NCBI RefSeq assembly: GCF_900101845.1
Contig: NZ_FNAM01000003.1
Location: 138,850 to 202,849 of the forward strand
Length of the DNA stretch: 64,000 nt
Direction of reading: 5' to 3'
Source of the DNA: Sporomusa acidovorans
GTDB taxonomy: Bacteria > Bacillota > Negativicutes > Sporomusales > Sporomusaceae
Below the pieces are notes generated by a model. The model did not search any database. It saw only the letters and a list, made by a program, of their open reading frames with translations, and was not told where the DNA came from. Shown here piece after piece: positions 36,296 through 45,400 of this stretch (position 1 is its first letter; every line of letters begins with the position of its first letter). The position numbers were made by a program, and so were the translations under genes.

Positions 36296-36937
36296 ATGGA
36301 ACAAAAAATCAGTGATAGAATTAAAGAATCATATGATCAAGCGCAAATCTTGGTTATTGACGATTCTATATTTTCACGGACCTTGATTACACGAGAATTG
36401 CTTACTATAGGATTTAACGAAGAACAAGTACAGCAGGCCGGCAGCGGGAGAGCAGCGCTGGAAAAAATAAAAGAAAAGACCTTTGATCTTTTCATCATAG
36501 ATATCATTATGGACGATGTGGACGGTGTCACGGTGCTGAAAGAAGTGAAGCGAACGCAGCCTGCGGCCAAAATTATCATGTGCAGCAGCCGAAATGCAGA
36601 AGATGCCGTTCAGGAAAGTGTTTGTATAGGCATTGACGCCTTTATCGTAAAGCCTCACACATCGGAAATTTTTCAAAAAGTTGTGCATCGTATTTTATTA
36701 AGCGGCGATGAGCCAGGTAGCGCCCAGGACGATGCGATAATATGGCACGCAAAATGTCATGTCTGCGGTCAGAAAATGGTGGAAGTCAATGCTATGGATG
36801 TGGTTAGTTTTTACTGCCCGCAAAATTGTATGAAGCTTGGCCCATGGTCAATCGTGTTGGTGAACCAAAGCCAACTGGATCGCGCTTATGGGGAAGCAAA
36901 ACGTTTAGAAGCTTTGGATGAACATACTCGAATCTGA
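36296..36937 (+). CDS. CheY-like response regulator with zinc-ribbon-like tail
   Basis: The 213-residue protein has a receiver domain with acidic residues Asp22-Asp23, phosphoacceptor Asp69, and FIVKPH with the conserved Lys near 118. The C-terminal part carries CHVC and YCPQNC pairs, likely binding zinc, instead of a known output domain. No kinase is adjacent. It lies inside the transfer operon between VirB11 and VirB2, with its own ribosome binding site (GGAGG) and a terminator after it. It could modulate the transfer machinery through protein contact; this is an inference. Confidence 0.75.
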   Translation: MEQKISDRIKESYDQAQILVIDDSIFSRTLITRELLTIGFNEEQVQQAGSGRAALEKIKEKTFDLFIIDIIMDDVDGVTVLKEVKRTQPAAKIIMCSSRNAEDAVQESVCIGIDAFIVKPHTSEIFQKVVHRILLSGDEPGSAQDDAIIWHAKCHVCGQKMVEVNAMDVVSFYCPQNCMKLGPWSIVLVNQSQLDRAYGEAKRLEALDEHTRI

Positions 36938-36974
36938 TTCATAAGCTTCGTTTTTGGGTATAAACGAAATGCGG

Positions 36975-37007
36975 AAAAAGGGTGGCACACAGCCGCTCTT
37001 TTTTTAT
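36975..37007 (+). terminator. Terminator after the response regulator
   Basis: A 12-bp stem with G-T pairs (36975-36986 with 36992-37003) and an ACACA loop is followed by T residues. It would separate VirB2 and following genes unless read through. Confidence 0.65.
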
Positions 37008-37053
37008 TATCCTCAAATCGGAGCCATGAATGGATTTTGAGGAGGCGAGTTTA

Positions 37054-37410
37054 GTGAATCAAATGAAAAAGCGAAAAACAAGAACAGGGAAAAACAGCCG
37101 GTATCTATTATTTGCAGTAGTGCTGGCCAGTATTTTTCTTTTGCACGGTACTGGCATGGCAACCGATGCTAGCAGTATGAAGTTGCCGTATAAGACGGCC
37201 CTGGCAACGATGTATACGGAGCTTACGGGCACGGTTCCCTTGATTGGCGGGACAATTGCCATCGCAGTCGGCGGGGCCATGTACATGCTGGGGGAAGGGC
37301 AAATGACGCGCACGGCTATGCGAATTTGTATCGGTACGGGTATTGCCCTGTTAGCTCCGCAGGTAATCCAGGTATTTGCGCCTGATGTATCGGCGGGAGT
37401 GTTATTTTGA
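37054..37410 (+). CDS. virB2: VirB2/TrbC-like pilin
   Basis: The 118-residue prepilin has a signal peptide (about residues 14-35, cleavage near GMA), and two hydrophobic helices with the VirB2/TrbC pattern ELTGTVPLIGGTIAIAVGG and GEGQMTRTAM. I chose GTG 37054, because GAGGAGG lies 8 bases upstream. It is the likely substrate of the TraF-type peptidase. A related segment occurs at the N-terminus of the VirB6-like protein at 55448. Confidence 0.82.
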   Translation: MNQMKKRKTRTGKNSRYLLFAVVLASIFLLHGTGMATDASSMKLPYKTALATMYTELTGTVPLIGGTIAIAVGGAMYMLGEGQMTRTAMRICIGTGIALLAPQVIQVFAPDVSAGVLF

Positions 37411-37679
37411 TGGTGCAGAAAACGGAAGGGGAAACGCTTGCTGTTCAGCCGCTGTTTCGCGCTCTTACCGGGCAATTGCTCGTTGCCGGTGCGCCGCGCG
37501 GTATGATTGTCCTCAATATGTGTCTTGCGTCCATCTTTCTTATGGCGCTGCATATTCCCTGGATTGTGCCGGTCAATCTGCTGATTCATTTATCGGCGGT
37601 GTATTTGACCAAAAAGGATGAACAGTTTTTTGACATCTTAAGGCGTTATTTGCACAAAAAAACATATTACGGTGTATGA
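37410..37679 (+). CDS. virB3: VirB3/TrbD-like subunit
   Basis: This small 89-residue protein has a short N-terminal polar segment and two adjacent hydrophobic helices (about residues 28-65). It overlaps the VirB2 stop by one base. Size, topology and position before VirB4-type genes fit VirB3/TrbD, which works with VirB4 in pilus assembly. Confidence 0.8.
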   Translation: MVQKTEGETLAVQPLFRALTGQLLVAGAPRGMIVLNMCLASIFLMALHIPWIVPVNLLIHLSAVYLTKKDEQFFDILRRYLHKKTYYGV

Positions 37680-37689
37680 GGAGGAACGA

Positions 37690-38637
37690 ATGAATATATT
37701 TCAGGAATACCAGAGGGATCTAACGAAAGTAGCCGAATGGCTGCCCTGGGCTTCCATGCCTATGGCGGGAGTCGTGGAAAATAAGGACCATTCTTTTCTT
37801 GGGGCATTTTTTTATTCCTGCGAAGTGAAGTTTGACAGTGATTGTCTGGCTCAACAAATCAGGGAATGGGGTTCCGGGTGGGCGATATGGTGCGAGAACC
37901 GGCAAGGCAGATGCTACGTGGCATTTTCCTGGCTGCCGAAAGCTATTCATGAAGACCCTGCCGGCCAATTTGACCAAACGTTGAATGCGTTAGCAGAAAC
38001 CCTGCCCTTGCAGCGTTTATATACAGGAGAACTGTTACAGTATCTTTTTGAGAGCATTGCCATTCAAAAACAAATTGCATTTCCTGCTATACCGATGTAT
38101 TTAGATGCGATGCTTTCTCTTGAGCAGACATATAAGCTAAATCCGCAAGAAATTTATATCGACGGATTTCAAATAGCGGTACTGGTTTTAAATGGCTTTA
38201 TGGAAGCGGAAGCCGGTCGGCTATATGCCTTTTTGAGAAGCAATTCCATTCCGTTCCGTTCGGTGCGGCGCTTTTTATTCCTTACTGAAGACGAAGCGGC
38301 AGAGGAGGCAAATCGCTATATGGCGGGATGGTGCAAAAATCGCCGGACCATTGCTCCCCTTCTTGACTATGAAGAAAATCCCCAGAAGCTTTGCGGCTTT
38401 TACGCCCATCTTTTAGTGCACTGGAATAGGGACGCGGAAGCCCTTGCCCGGCAAAGTAGGCAGATAAAAGAGTTCCTTATCTCCTCCACAGGGCAGCTTG
38501 CTAATGCCGAACATGCGCAGCCGGAACTATGGTTTGCCGCTGTTCCGGGTAATTTTCGCGCTTACCTGCTTGCGCCCATGTTTCAACTTGACGATATAGG
38601 CATGCTGTTTCTGGGAGAAGAAGGGGCTTCGGCATGA
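37690..38637 (+). CDS. VirB4 N-terminal-domain-like protein lacking the ATPase
   Basis: The 315-residue protein has no Walker motifs. Its middle (ELLQYLFESIAIQKQIAFP, then PQEIYIDGFQIAVLVLNGF and RFLFLTEDEA) parallels the N-terminal domain of the VirB4 protein encoded next, which has LSYLYSTISLTQVSLKLP, ILLDGLLYD and YYFLDKQDA in the same order. I infer a diverged, ATPase-less VirB4 paralogue. GAGGAGG precedes ATG 37690. Its stop overlaps the VirB4 start (ATGA). It may pair with VirB4 or VirB3 as a structural subunit. Confidence 0.55.
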   Translation: MNIFQEYQRDLTKVAEWLPWASMPMAGVVENKDHSFLGAFFYSCEVKFDSDCLAQQIREWGSGWAIWCENRQGRCYVAFSWLPKAIHEDPAGQFDQTLNALAETLPLQRLYTGELLQYLFESIAIQKQIAFPAIPMYLDAMLSLEQTYKLNPQEIYIDGFQIAVLVLNGFMEAEAGRLYAFLRSNSIPFRSVRRFLFLTEDEAAEEANRYMAGWCKNRRTIAPLLDYEENPQKLCGFYAHLLVHWNRDAEALARQSRQIKEFLISSTGQLANAEHAQPELWFAAVPGNFRAYLLAPMFQLDDIGMLFLGEEGASA

Positions 38638-41036
38638 TTCATCTGAAGAAATACCGGGAAAAGCGTGTGCTTTTACAAAATGTCATGCCCTTTGGGCGCA
38701 TTCTGTATTTAGACAACGGCGCAGGGCTTTGCGTCTTAAAAGATGGCGCTTTTCTTTCGACGCTACGTTATCGCGGTCCGGATTTAGACAGCGCCATTGA
38801 GGAAACACTTGCCTGGATGACCGGACAGATGAACAGCCTCTTGTTAACGCTGGGTACAGGCTGGGTGCTGTACGCTGAGGCACAGCGCGCTCCTTCGGTT
38901 AGCTATGATGCGGATGTTTGTTTTCCAGATGTAGTGACACGGGCCATAGACGAGGAACGGCGAAAAAACTTTCAGAGCGGACAGCACTTTGAAAACAGTT
39001 ATTATCTTTCGCTGTACTGGATGCCGCCAGCTGATACTATTAGCCAGCTCAAAAACTTCTTCGTCGAGGGTGCGGCACAAACGGAAACGCCCACCGACGC
39101 TTCAGAATATATTGAAGATTATACCAAACAATTAGCGCTGTTGTTTGCATCGTGTTCCACTATCGGTATGCCGGAAACCGAGTGGCTGGGGCCGGATGAC
39201 CTTCTTTCCTATCTCTATTCGACGATCTCTTTAACGCAGGTTTCGTTGAAGTTGCCGAAAAACCCTATACTTCTGGATGGATTACTTTATGACACCCCGC
39301 TTTACGGCGGGATGGAACCCTGTCTTGGTGATAACTATTTAGCAGTCGTATCGCCTGTAAAGTATCCGGACCGCAGTATGTTTGGCATGATGAATGTTTT
39401 AAATACGCTGCCGTTTTCCTACCGGTTTATCACGCGCTATTATTTCTTGGATAAGCAGGATGCCCTTTCTGAAATAAAAACCTTTGCGCGTGGCTGGCGG
39501 TCGAAGGTAAAGCCGTTTACGGCGACGCTCAAAGAGCTGCTTACGGGATTTGCCGGCAACGAGGTCAATGAAAATGCGGTGGAAAAAGTCGAGGAAATCC
39601 GGGATATGGAACAGCTTGTTGAATCCGATACCGTAGGGTGTGGCTATTATTCTTCCACTTTGCTGCTTATGGATCAGGATAAAACCCGTTTGCAAAAGCA
39701 TGCAGAAGAAATTGTGCAGCTGTTTACAAATATGGAGCAAGGCTCTATCAACGCAAAAGTAGAGGGAATGCATACCTTGGAAGCCTATTTCGGCAGTATT
39801 CCCGGTAACGTGTATTATGGTATCCGCCGTCCCATGCTATCAACAGGAAATTTAATTCATCTGTTGCCGATTACGGACATTTGGGCAGGGAAAAAACGCA
39901 ATGACCATTTAAAAGCGCCAGTGCTGTTGTACACAAAAACCGGTGAGAATACGTCCTTTCGCTTAAATCTTCACGTTGGCGATGTCGGCCACACCATGCT
40001 TATTGGGCCGACTGGCGCAGGGAAATCCGTGCACCTGAATCTTATTGTCGCTCAGTTTCGAAAATATAAAGACGCCAGGGTGTTTATTTTTGATAAAGGC
40101 GGTTCCAGCCGTATTTTAACAGAGGCCGTCGGCGGCAATTATTTTGATCTCGGCAATGAAACAGAGCTGTCGTTCCAGCCCTTGCGGTGGATTGATGATG
40201 AGAAAGAACGAATGTGGGCAGCGGAATGGATTTATGATTTTTTGCGGCAAGAAAACGTGACAATTACGCCGGAAATTAAAAAGTATATCTGGACAGCCTT
40301 ATCGTCTATGGCCGTACTCCCGGAATGCTACCGCACCATTTCTACGTTAAAAACGACAGTGCAGGATAAAAGGTTGAAAGACGCCTTGGTGCCATTAACG
40401 ATTGAGGGTGCCTACGGAAAAATGTTCGATTCGGCGGAAGAGCGGCTTTCCTTCTCCAGTTGGCAGAGCTTTGAAATGGAAACCCTAATGAATACACCGG
40501 CAATTTTATCGCCAGCGCTGATGTATATTTTCCATCGTATTGAGCAGACCCTGGATGGAAAACCAACCTTGATTGATTTGGATGAATGTTGGATATTCTT
40601 TGACAACCCAACTTTCGCGGCTAAAATCCGGGAATGGCTTAAGGTTCTTCGCAAAAGCAACGCAGCCGTTATTTTTGCAACGCAGTCCTTAGCGGATATT
40701 GCGGATTCGCCAATCTTTTCTACCATTCTTGAATCCTGTCCGTCGCGGATCTTCCTGCCGAATAAAAATGCGTTTGAGGAACGTTCAAAAAAAATGTACC
40801 GGGCTTTTGGGTTAAACGACCGGCAACTGCAAATTCTTACGCAGGCAACACCGAAAAAAGAATACTATTATGTATCGGAGCTTGGCTGCCGGCTTTACGA
40901 ACTGGATTTGGGACAAGAAGCTTTGGCGTATTGCGCGGTTAATAAACAGGATTTAATTGCTTGCAAACGAATTCTAACTGAATATGGCAAAGCTAAGTTT
41001 GTCCAAAAGTGGCGGGAATATAAAGAATTAGCATGA
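38634..41036 (+). CDS. virB4: VirB4/TrbE-like ATPase
   Basis: The 800-residue ATPase has an N-terminal CagE/TrbE/VirB domain, Walker A (GPTGAGKSVH, about residue 457) and Walker B (PTLIDLDECWIFF, about residue 643). VirB4 powers pilus assembly and substrate transfer. It is the last gene of this operon and is followed by a perfect 11-bp inverted repeat. Confidence 0.93.
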   Translation: MIHLKKYREKRVLLQNVMPFGRILYLDNGAGLCVLKDGAFLSTLRYRGPDLDSAIEETLAWMTGQMNSLLLTLGTGWVLYAEAQRAPSVSYDADVCFPDVVTRAIDEERRKNFQSGQHFENSYYLSLYWMPPADTISQLKNFFVEGAAQTETPTDASEYIEDYTKQLALLFASCSTIGMPETEWLGPDDLLSYLYSTISLTQVSLKLPKNPILLDGLLYDTPLYGGMEPCLGDNYLAVVSPVKYPDRSMFGMMNVLNTLPFSYRFITRYYFLDKQDALSEIKTFARGWRSKVKPFTATLKELLTGFAGNEVNENAVEKVEEIRDMEQLVESDTVGCGYYSSTLLLMDQDKTRLQKHAEEIVQLFTNMEQGSINAKVEGMHTLEAYFGSIPGNVYYGIRRPMLSTGNLIHLLPITDIWAGKKRNDHLKAPVLLYTKTGENTSFRLNLHVGDVGHTMLIGPTGAGKSVHLNLIVAQFRKYKDARVFIFDKGGSSRILTEAVGGNYFDLGNETELSFQPLRWIDDEKERMWAAEWIYDFLRQENVTITPEIKKYIWTALSSMAVLPECYRTISTLKTTVQDKRLKDALVPLTIEGAYGKMFDSAEERLSFSSWQSFEMETLMNTPAILSPALMYIFHRIEQTLDGKPTLIDLDECWIFFDNPTFAAKIREWLKVLRKSNAAVIFATQSLADIADSPIFSTILESCPSRIFLPNKNAFEERSKKMYRAFGLNDRQLQILTQATPKKEYYYVSELGCRLYELDLGQEALAYCAVNKQDLIACKRILTEYGKAKFVQKWREYKELA

Positions 41037-41058
41037 AGTAATACTATCTTCATGCTAA
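41028..41058. promoter_or_regulatory. Inverted repeat between VirB4 and a toxin-antitoxin pair
   Basis: TTAGCATGAAG and its exact complement form an 11-bp stem around a 9-base loop. The tail is not T-rich, so an operator for the following promoter is as likely as a terminator. Confidence 0.5.
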
Positions 41059-41063
41059 AAATA

Positions 41064-41092
41064 TTGAGAGCGGGGCATAATTGTGGTATAAT
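41064..41092 (+). promoter_or_regulatory. Promoter of toxin-antitoxin pair 1
   Basis: A -35 box TTGAGA (41064-41069) and -10 box TATAAT (41087-41092) are 17 bp apart. The antitoxin start follows at 41117. Confidence 0.75.
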
Positions 41093-41116
41093 AAAGCCAC
41101 GAAGGGAGTTGGTATT

Positions 41117-41377
41117 ATGCCCCAGATCATTCCAATTCGGGATTTAAAAAACACTAGCGAGATTTCTCAAAGGTGTCATGCATCTAATGAGCCTATTTTT
41201 GTTACAAAAAATGGATATGGTGATATGGTCATTATGAGTATGAAGATGTATGAAGAGAAAATGTTCATGCTCGACGTTTACAGCAAACTGATCGCTGCCG
41301 AAGAGCAATTGACGGAGGGAAAGGTGCTTGACGGTGACGCTTCTTTAAAAAGTTTAAGAGAAAAGTATAATGTATAA
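41117..41377 (+). CDS. Phd/YefM-family antitoxin
   Basis: The 86-residue protein begins IIPIRDLKNTSEISQRC and continues with PIFVTKNGYGDMVIMS, the DNA-binding fold of Phd/YefM antitoxins. ATG 41117 follows GAAGGGAG. It overlaps the toxin gene by 8 bases and should neutralise the toxin and repress the pair's promoter. Confidence 0.88.
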   Translation: MPQIIPIRDLKNTSEISQRCHASNEPIFVTKNGYGDMVIMSMKMYEEKMFMLDVYSKLIAAEEQLTEGKVLDGDASLKSLREKYNV

Positions 41378-41678
41378 ACTGTTTGTTACGGAGCTGGCGC
41401 ACCAGGATTTAGATAATATTGTTTCCTATATTGACATACAGTTATCTAATTCAAAGGCAGCCGGAGACTTTCTGGATGAAGTGACTACATGCTATAGCTT
41501 TTTGAAAAATAATCCGATGATGTATGAACGGTGCCAAGATAGGCGATTAGGAAAAGAGGGCTACCGCAAAGCGGTAATTAGAAATTACGTGCTTGTGTAC
41601 AAAGTCAATGAAAATTCCCGAACCGTTAGTATTATGCGCGTTTTCTATAGTGCGCAGGATTATTCCAAATTAATATAA
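41370..41678 (+). CDS. ParE/RelE-family toxin
   Basis: This 102-residue protein has the RelE/ParE fold pattern: ELAHQDLDNIVSYI near the start, and YRKAVIRNYVLVYKV with a basic residue cluster, ending in RVFYSAQDY. The target, ribosome-bound mRNA or gyrase, cannot be told from sequence alone. A terminator follows. Confidence 0.88.
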   Translation: MYKLFVTELAHQDLDNIVSYIDIQLSNSKAAGDFLDEVTTCYSFLKNNPMMYERCQDRRLGKEGYRKAVIRNYVLVYKVNENSRTVSIMRVFYSAQDYSKLI

Positions 41679-41696
41679 GCTGGTATAGGCTTTCAG

Positions 41697-41724
41697 GCAT
41701 CTGTTCATGGCAGATGCTTTTTTG
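41697..41724 (+). terminator. Terminator after toxin-antitoxin pair 1
   Basis: GCATCTG (41697-41703) pairs with CAGATGC (41711-41717) and is followed by T residues. Confidence 0.75.
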
Positions 41725-41813
41725 CTCTTTTTGCAGGTGGATCAAAGACACCTTATCTAGACTGCCACAACAGCATTAGAAAAAATCTATTGTTTTGAAA
41801 AAGAGACGGTAAG

Positions 41814-42260
41814 TTATATTGGACTGTGCTGTGAAAAACTGTAAAAATCTCCGTTTTCACCGATAATAATTTGGTCAAGAATCTGGATATCCAGTATTTC
41901 ACCGGCCGCTTTCAACTTTTTTAAGATATGAATATCTTCATGGCTTGGCTGCGGATTGCCGCTTGGGTGATTGTGACCTATAATGACAGCCGCCGCATTG
42001 TGAAACAACGCTTTTTTAAAGAGTTCACGGGGATGGACCAACGAGGCATTGAGAGTGCCATGCGATACTTCGGCGGCACCGATGATTTTGTTTTTGGTAT
42101 TTAAGAATAAAGCGCAGAAAATTTCTTCTGCAGCTTTTTCAAGTTCAAATATGGTTTGGAAGGCCTGGGCCGCATCGCTTGGCGATTGAATGAAGGGTGC
42201 CAGGGAATACTGTTTTCTTTCTTCTTTCACAATAGCTAGTTTTTGAAAAGTTATGAGCAT
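41814..42260 (-). CDS. radC: RadC-like JAB-domain protein
   Basis: The 148-residue protein has the JAMM metal motif HNHPSGNPQPSHED (about residues 95-108). Short RadC proteins like this are common on mobile elements; their function is unproven. GGAGG precedes the start. It is the distal gene of the minus-strand group that starts at the giant helicase. Confidence 0.92.
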   Translation of the reverse strand: MLITFQKLAIVKEERKQYSLAPFIQSPSDAAQAFQTIFELEKAAEEIFCALFLNTKNKIIGAAEVSHGTLNASLVHPRELFKKALFHNAAAVIIGHNHPSGNPQPSHEDIHILKKLKAAGEILDIQILDQIIIGENGDFYSFSQHSPI

Positions 42261-42432
42261 AACAAATGGCCTCCTTTAGTATGTATCCCTGATAGGGAGA
42301 ATTGTCAATAGATGGGTTGGGAATTATAAGTTTTGATACTTAAGAAAATGAAAAGGGACTGGAAAGAAAAAACAATCCTTAACCAGTCCTTCTTGTTGCG
42401 GCTGTCATGCATGGAACAGAAATTTTAATTAG

Positions 42433-45400
42433 CTATGCAATGTACTCTTCGCGTTGGTTTGCTGTTTCAGAGGATGTATTGTCCTGCGATTCTGTACTTA
42501 ATAATGCATTGAGTTCTATCAGCCGGGCCTCTTTTTCTTTTAGCTCCTGTTCTTCCGCAAACGGTTTTTCGAGTTCTTTTTGGGCGGCGGCAATTTGCGT
42601 ATGGATGCTTTGTAACTTATCCTGACTTTCAGATAGTTTTTTAGAGATGTCCATTAATAAATTATCCATGCGGGTAAAATTACCGGTTACGCTGGTACCC
42701 ATCGTGCATTCGTGCGTACGGTTTCCTTTTAATTGAATGATAAAAGCACTGTCAAACGTGTCATAACGCACGGAAAAAAGAAAACCCCTATATTTTCCAA
42801 TAAGGGTTGGTTCGCAATCGGTTTTTTCCCGGCAAATATCAATCAGCTTTTCACCGGCTATATTTTTGTCCGTATAGAATTTGTCCAATATTTCTATGCC
42901 GATAAACGTATCTTTTACAAGCGGGTGCTGCTTTTCCGTCTGTAGATCTTCTTGTAAGGCAACGATAGTATCCTCCGTGTTTTTTAGTTGTGCCGGATAG
43001 CTTTTTATAAGTTTATCTTCCAGCCGATAGCGTTTAGACCGATCATCTGCCGCTAAAAGCCGTAGGCGGGCTAATTCAATATCCAGATTCATCTTTTCTT
43101 TAATCAACGGATTGCCGGCGCATAGCGCCTTGATTTCCGCATAGGAAAGTACTTCATCATCCACATCCTCACAAGACCGGACAGGCGCTTTGCTGGTCAT
43201 AATTTGTGAAATGAATTTTTGCTTGTTTTCAATCGTCTGATATAAATAACTGTCAAAGGTGGCTTCTGTTACATAGCGGAAGATATAGACCGTCTTATTG
43301 TTATTCCCTTGCCGCACAATACGGCCGGCGCGCTGCTCCAAATCCCCGGGCCGCCACGGGCAATCCAGATCGTGAATGGCAATTAACCGGTCCTGCACAT
43401 TCGTGCCGGCGCCCATTTTCTGTGTGCTGCCAAACAGAATGCGTACTTTGCCTGCCCGGACTTTTGCGAAAAGGTCTTTTTTCTTTTGGTCCGTTTCCGC
43501 TTCATGAATAAAGGCAATTTCTTCGCACGGAACACCCAGGCGAATGAGTTTTTCACGCATATCGTCGTAAATATTGAAACTGCCGTCTGTCTTCGGAGTG
43601 GATAGATCGCAGAACACCAACTGCGTTAATCTTTGCGGTTTGCCGTCATTCCAGAATTTCAGGATGTTCTGCACGCATTGATTGACTTTGCTATCGGCAT
43701 CATCTGGCCGAACAGGATTAATAAGTCTCTGGTCAAGCCCCAGCTTTCTGCCGTCACCAGTGATTTTAAGCATATTGTCTTCATTAGGTTTGACCATTTT
43801 TTTATGAACCCGTTCGGCACGTTTGGACAAAGCTTCTACCATATCTTTTTGATAGTCTGTCGGTTTGGCGACAATGGTTTCGTAAACGCTTTCCGGTACA
43901 GGCAATTTAAGCATATCGGCGGTCTGGATATCGGCTGCTTCCCGGAATACGTTCATTAATTCCGGTAAATTAAAGAAGCGGGCAAACCGGGTCCGGGCGC
44001 GGTAGCCTTTTCCTTCCGGAGCCAATTCAATGGCCGTAACCGTTTCGCCAAATGTTGCCGCCCAGGAATCGAAATGGCTTAAACCCATTTCTTCCAAACG
44101 TTTATATAAGAGATAGCGCTTCATGGTATATAGCTCAGTCATGGAATTGGACACCGGTGTGCCTGTGGCAAATACAATGCCTTTGTTATTAGTGATTTCA
44201 TCAATATACTGGCATTTGGCTAACATGTCCGAAGATTTCTGCGCGTCGGTCGTGGATAGGCCGGCTACATTGCGCATTTTGGTATAAATGAAAAGGTTCT
44301 TGTACGAATGCGCCTCATCGACAAATAACCGGTCTACGCCCAACTGTTCAAAGGTTACGACATCATCCTTGCGTTCGGTTTTAAGCAATGTTTCCAAACG
44401 AAATTCCAGTTGCTTTCTGGTCTTTTCCATCTGTTTAATGGTAAAGGATTCACCGTGTTCTCTTTTTAAATCTTCCAAACTCTCGGTAATATCGTCAATT
44501 TGTTTTTTAATCATCGCTTCCCGGCGTTCCTGGGAAATTGGAATTTTTTCAAATTGCGAATGCCCGATGATGATCGCATCATAGGTGCCGGTAGCAATTT
44601 TGGAGCAGAACCGTTTCCGGTGGGATTTTTCAAAGTCTTTTTTGCGCGTCACCAGTAAATTAGCTGCTGGATACAGCCGTAAAAATTCAATTGCCCATTG
44701 TTCTACCAAATGGTTAGGGACAACGATAATCGATTTTGTGCAAAGCCCTAACCGTTTGGATTCCATTGCCGCTGCCGCCATCGTAAAGGTTTTGCCGGCA
44801 CCGACTTTGTGTGCCAGCAGGACATTATTGCCGTATAAGATATGGGCTATTGCATCTTTTTGATGCTGGCGGAGCGAAATGGATGGATTTATTCCCGGAA
44901 AATTCAGGTGGCTGCCGTCGTAAACGCGCGGTCGTGTTGAGTTAAACCGTTCATTATACAAGGAAACCAGTGTCTGGCGCCGTTCGACATCTGCAAAAAT
45001 CCAGTTCCGGAAAGCGCGTTTGATGGCTTCCTGTTTTTGTGTCGCCAGTGTGGTTTCCTGTTGATTAAAAACCCGTTGTTCCTGACCATGCTCGATAACG
45101 GTGTCGTAGATTCGTATGTCTCTTAAGTTTAAGGACTCTTCCAAGAGCTGATAGGCATTTATGCGTTTCGTGCCATAAGTGGTATAGGCGGCGACATCAT
45201 CGCTAGATACTTGCAGCTTGGCGGAAATATTCCATGCAGAAGTATAGGCGGAATATTCCACTTGCATGTGTTGGCGGAGATTGTTTGGGGTTTGAAAAAC
45301 TTCAAACATAAATGCTTGAATATACTTTGTATCAATCCATACTGCGCCCAGGCGGACATCAATTTCCGCGGCCGTGAGCAGTTTCGGCTGTACTTGTTTT

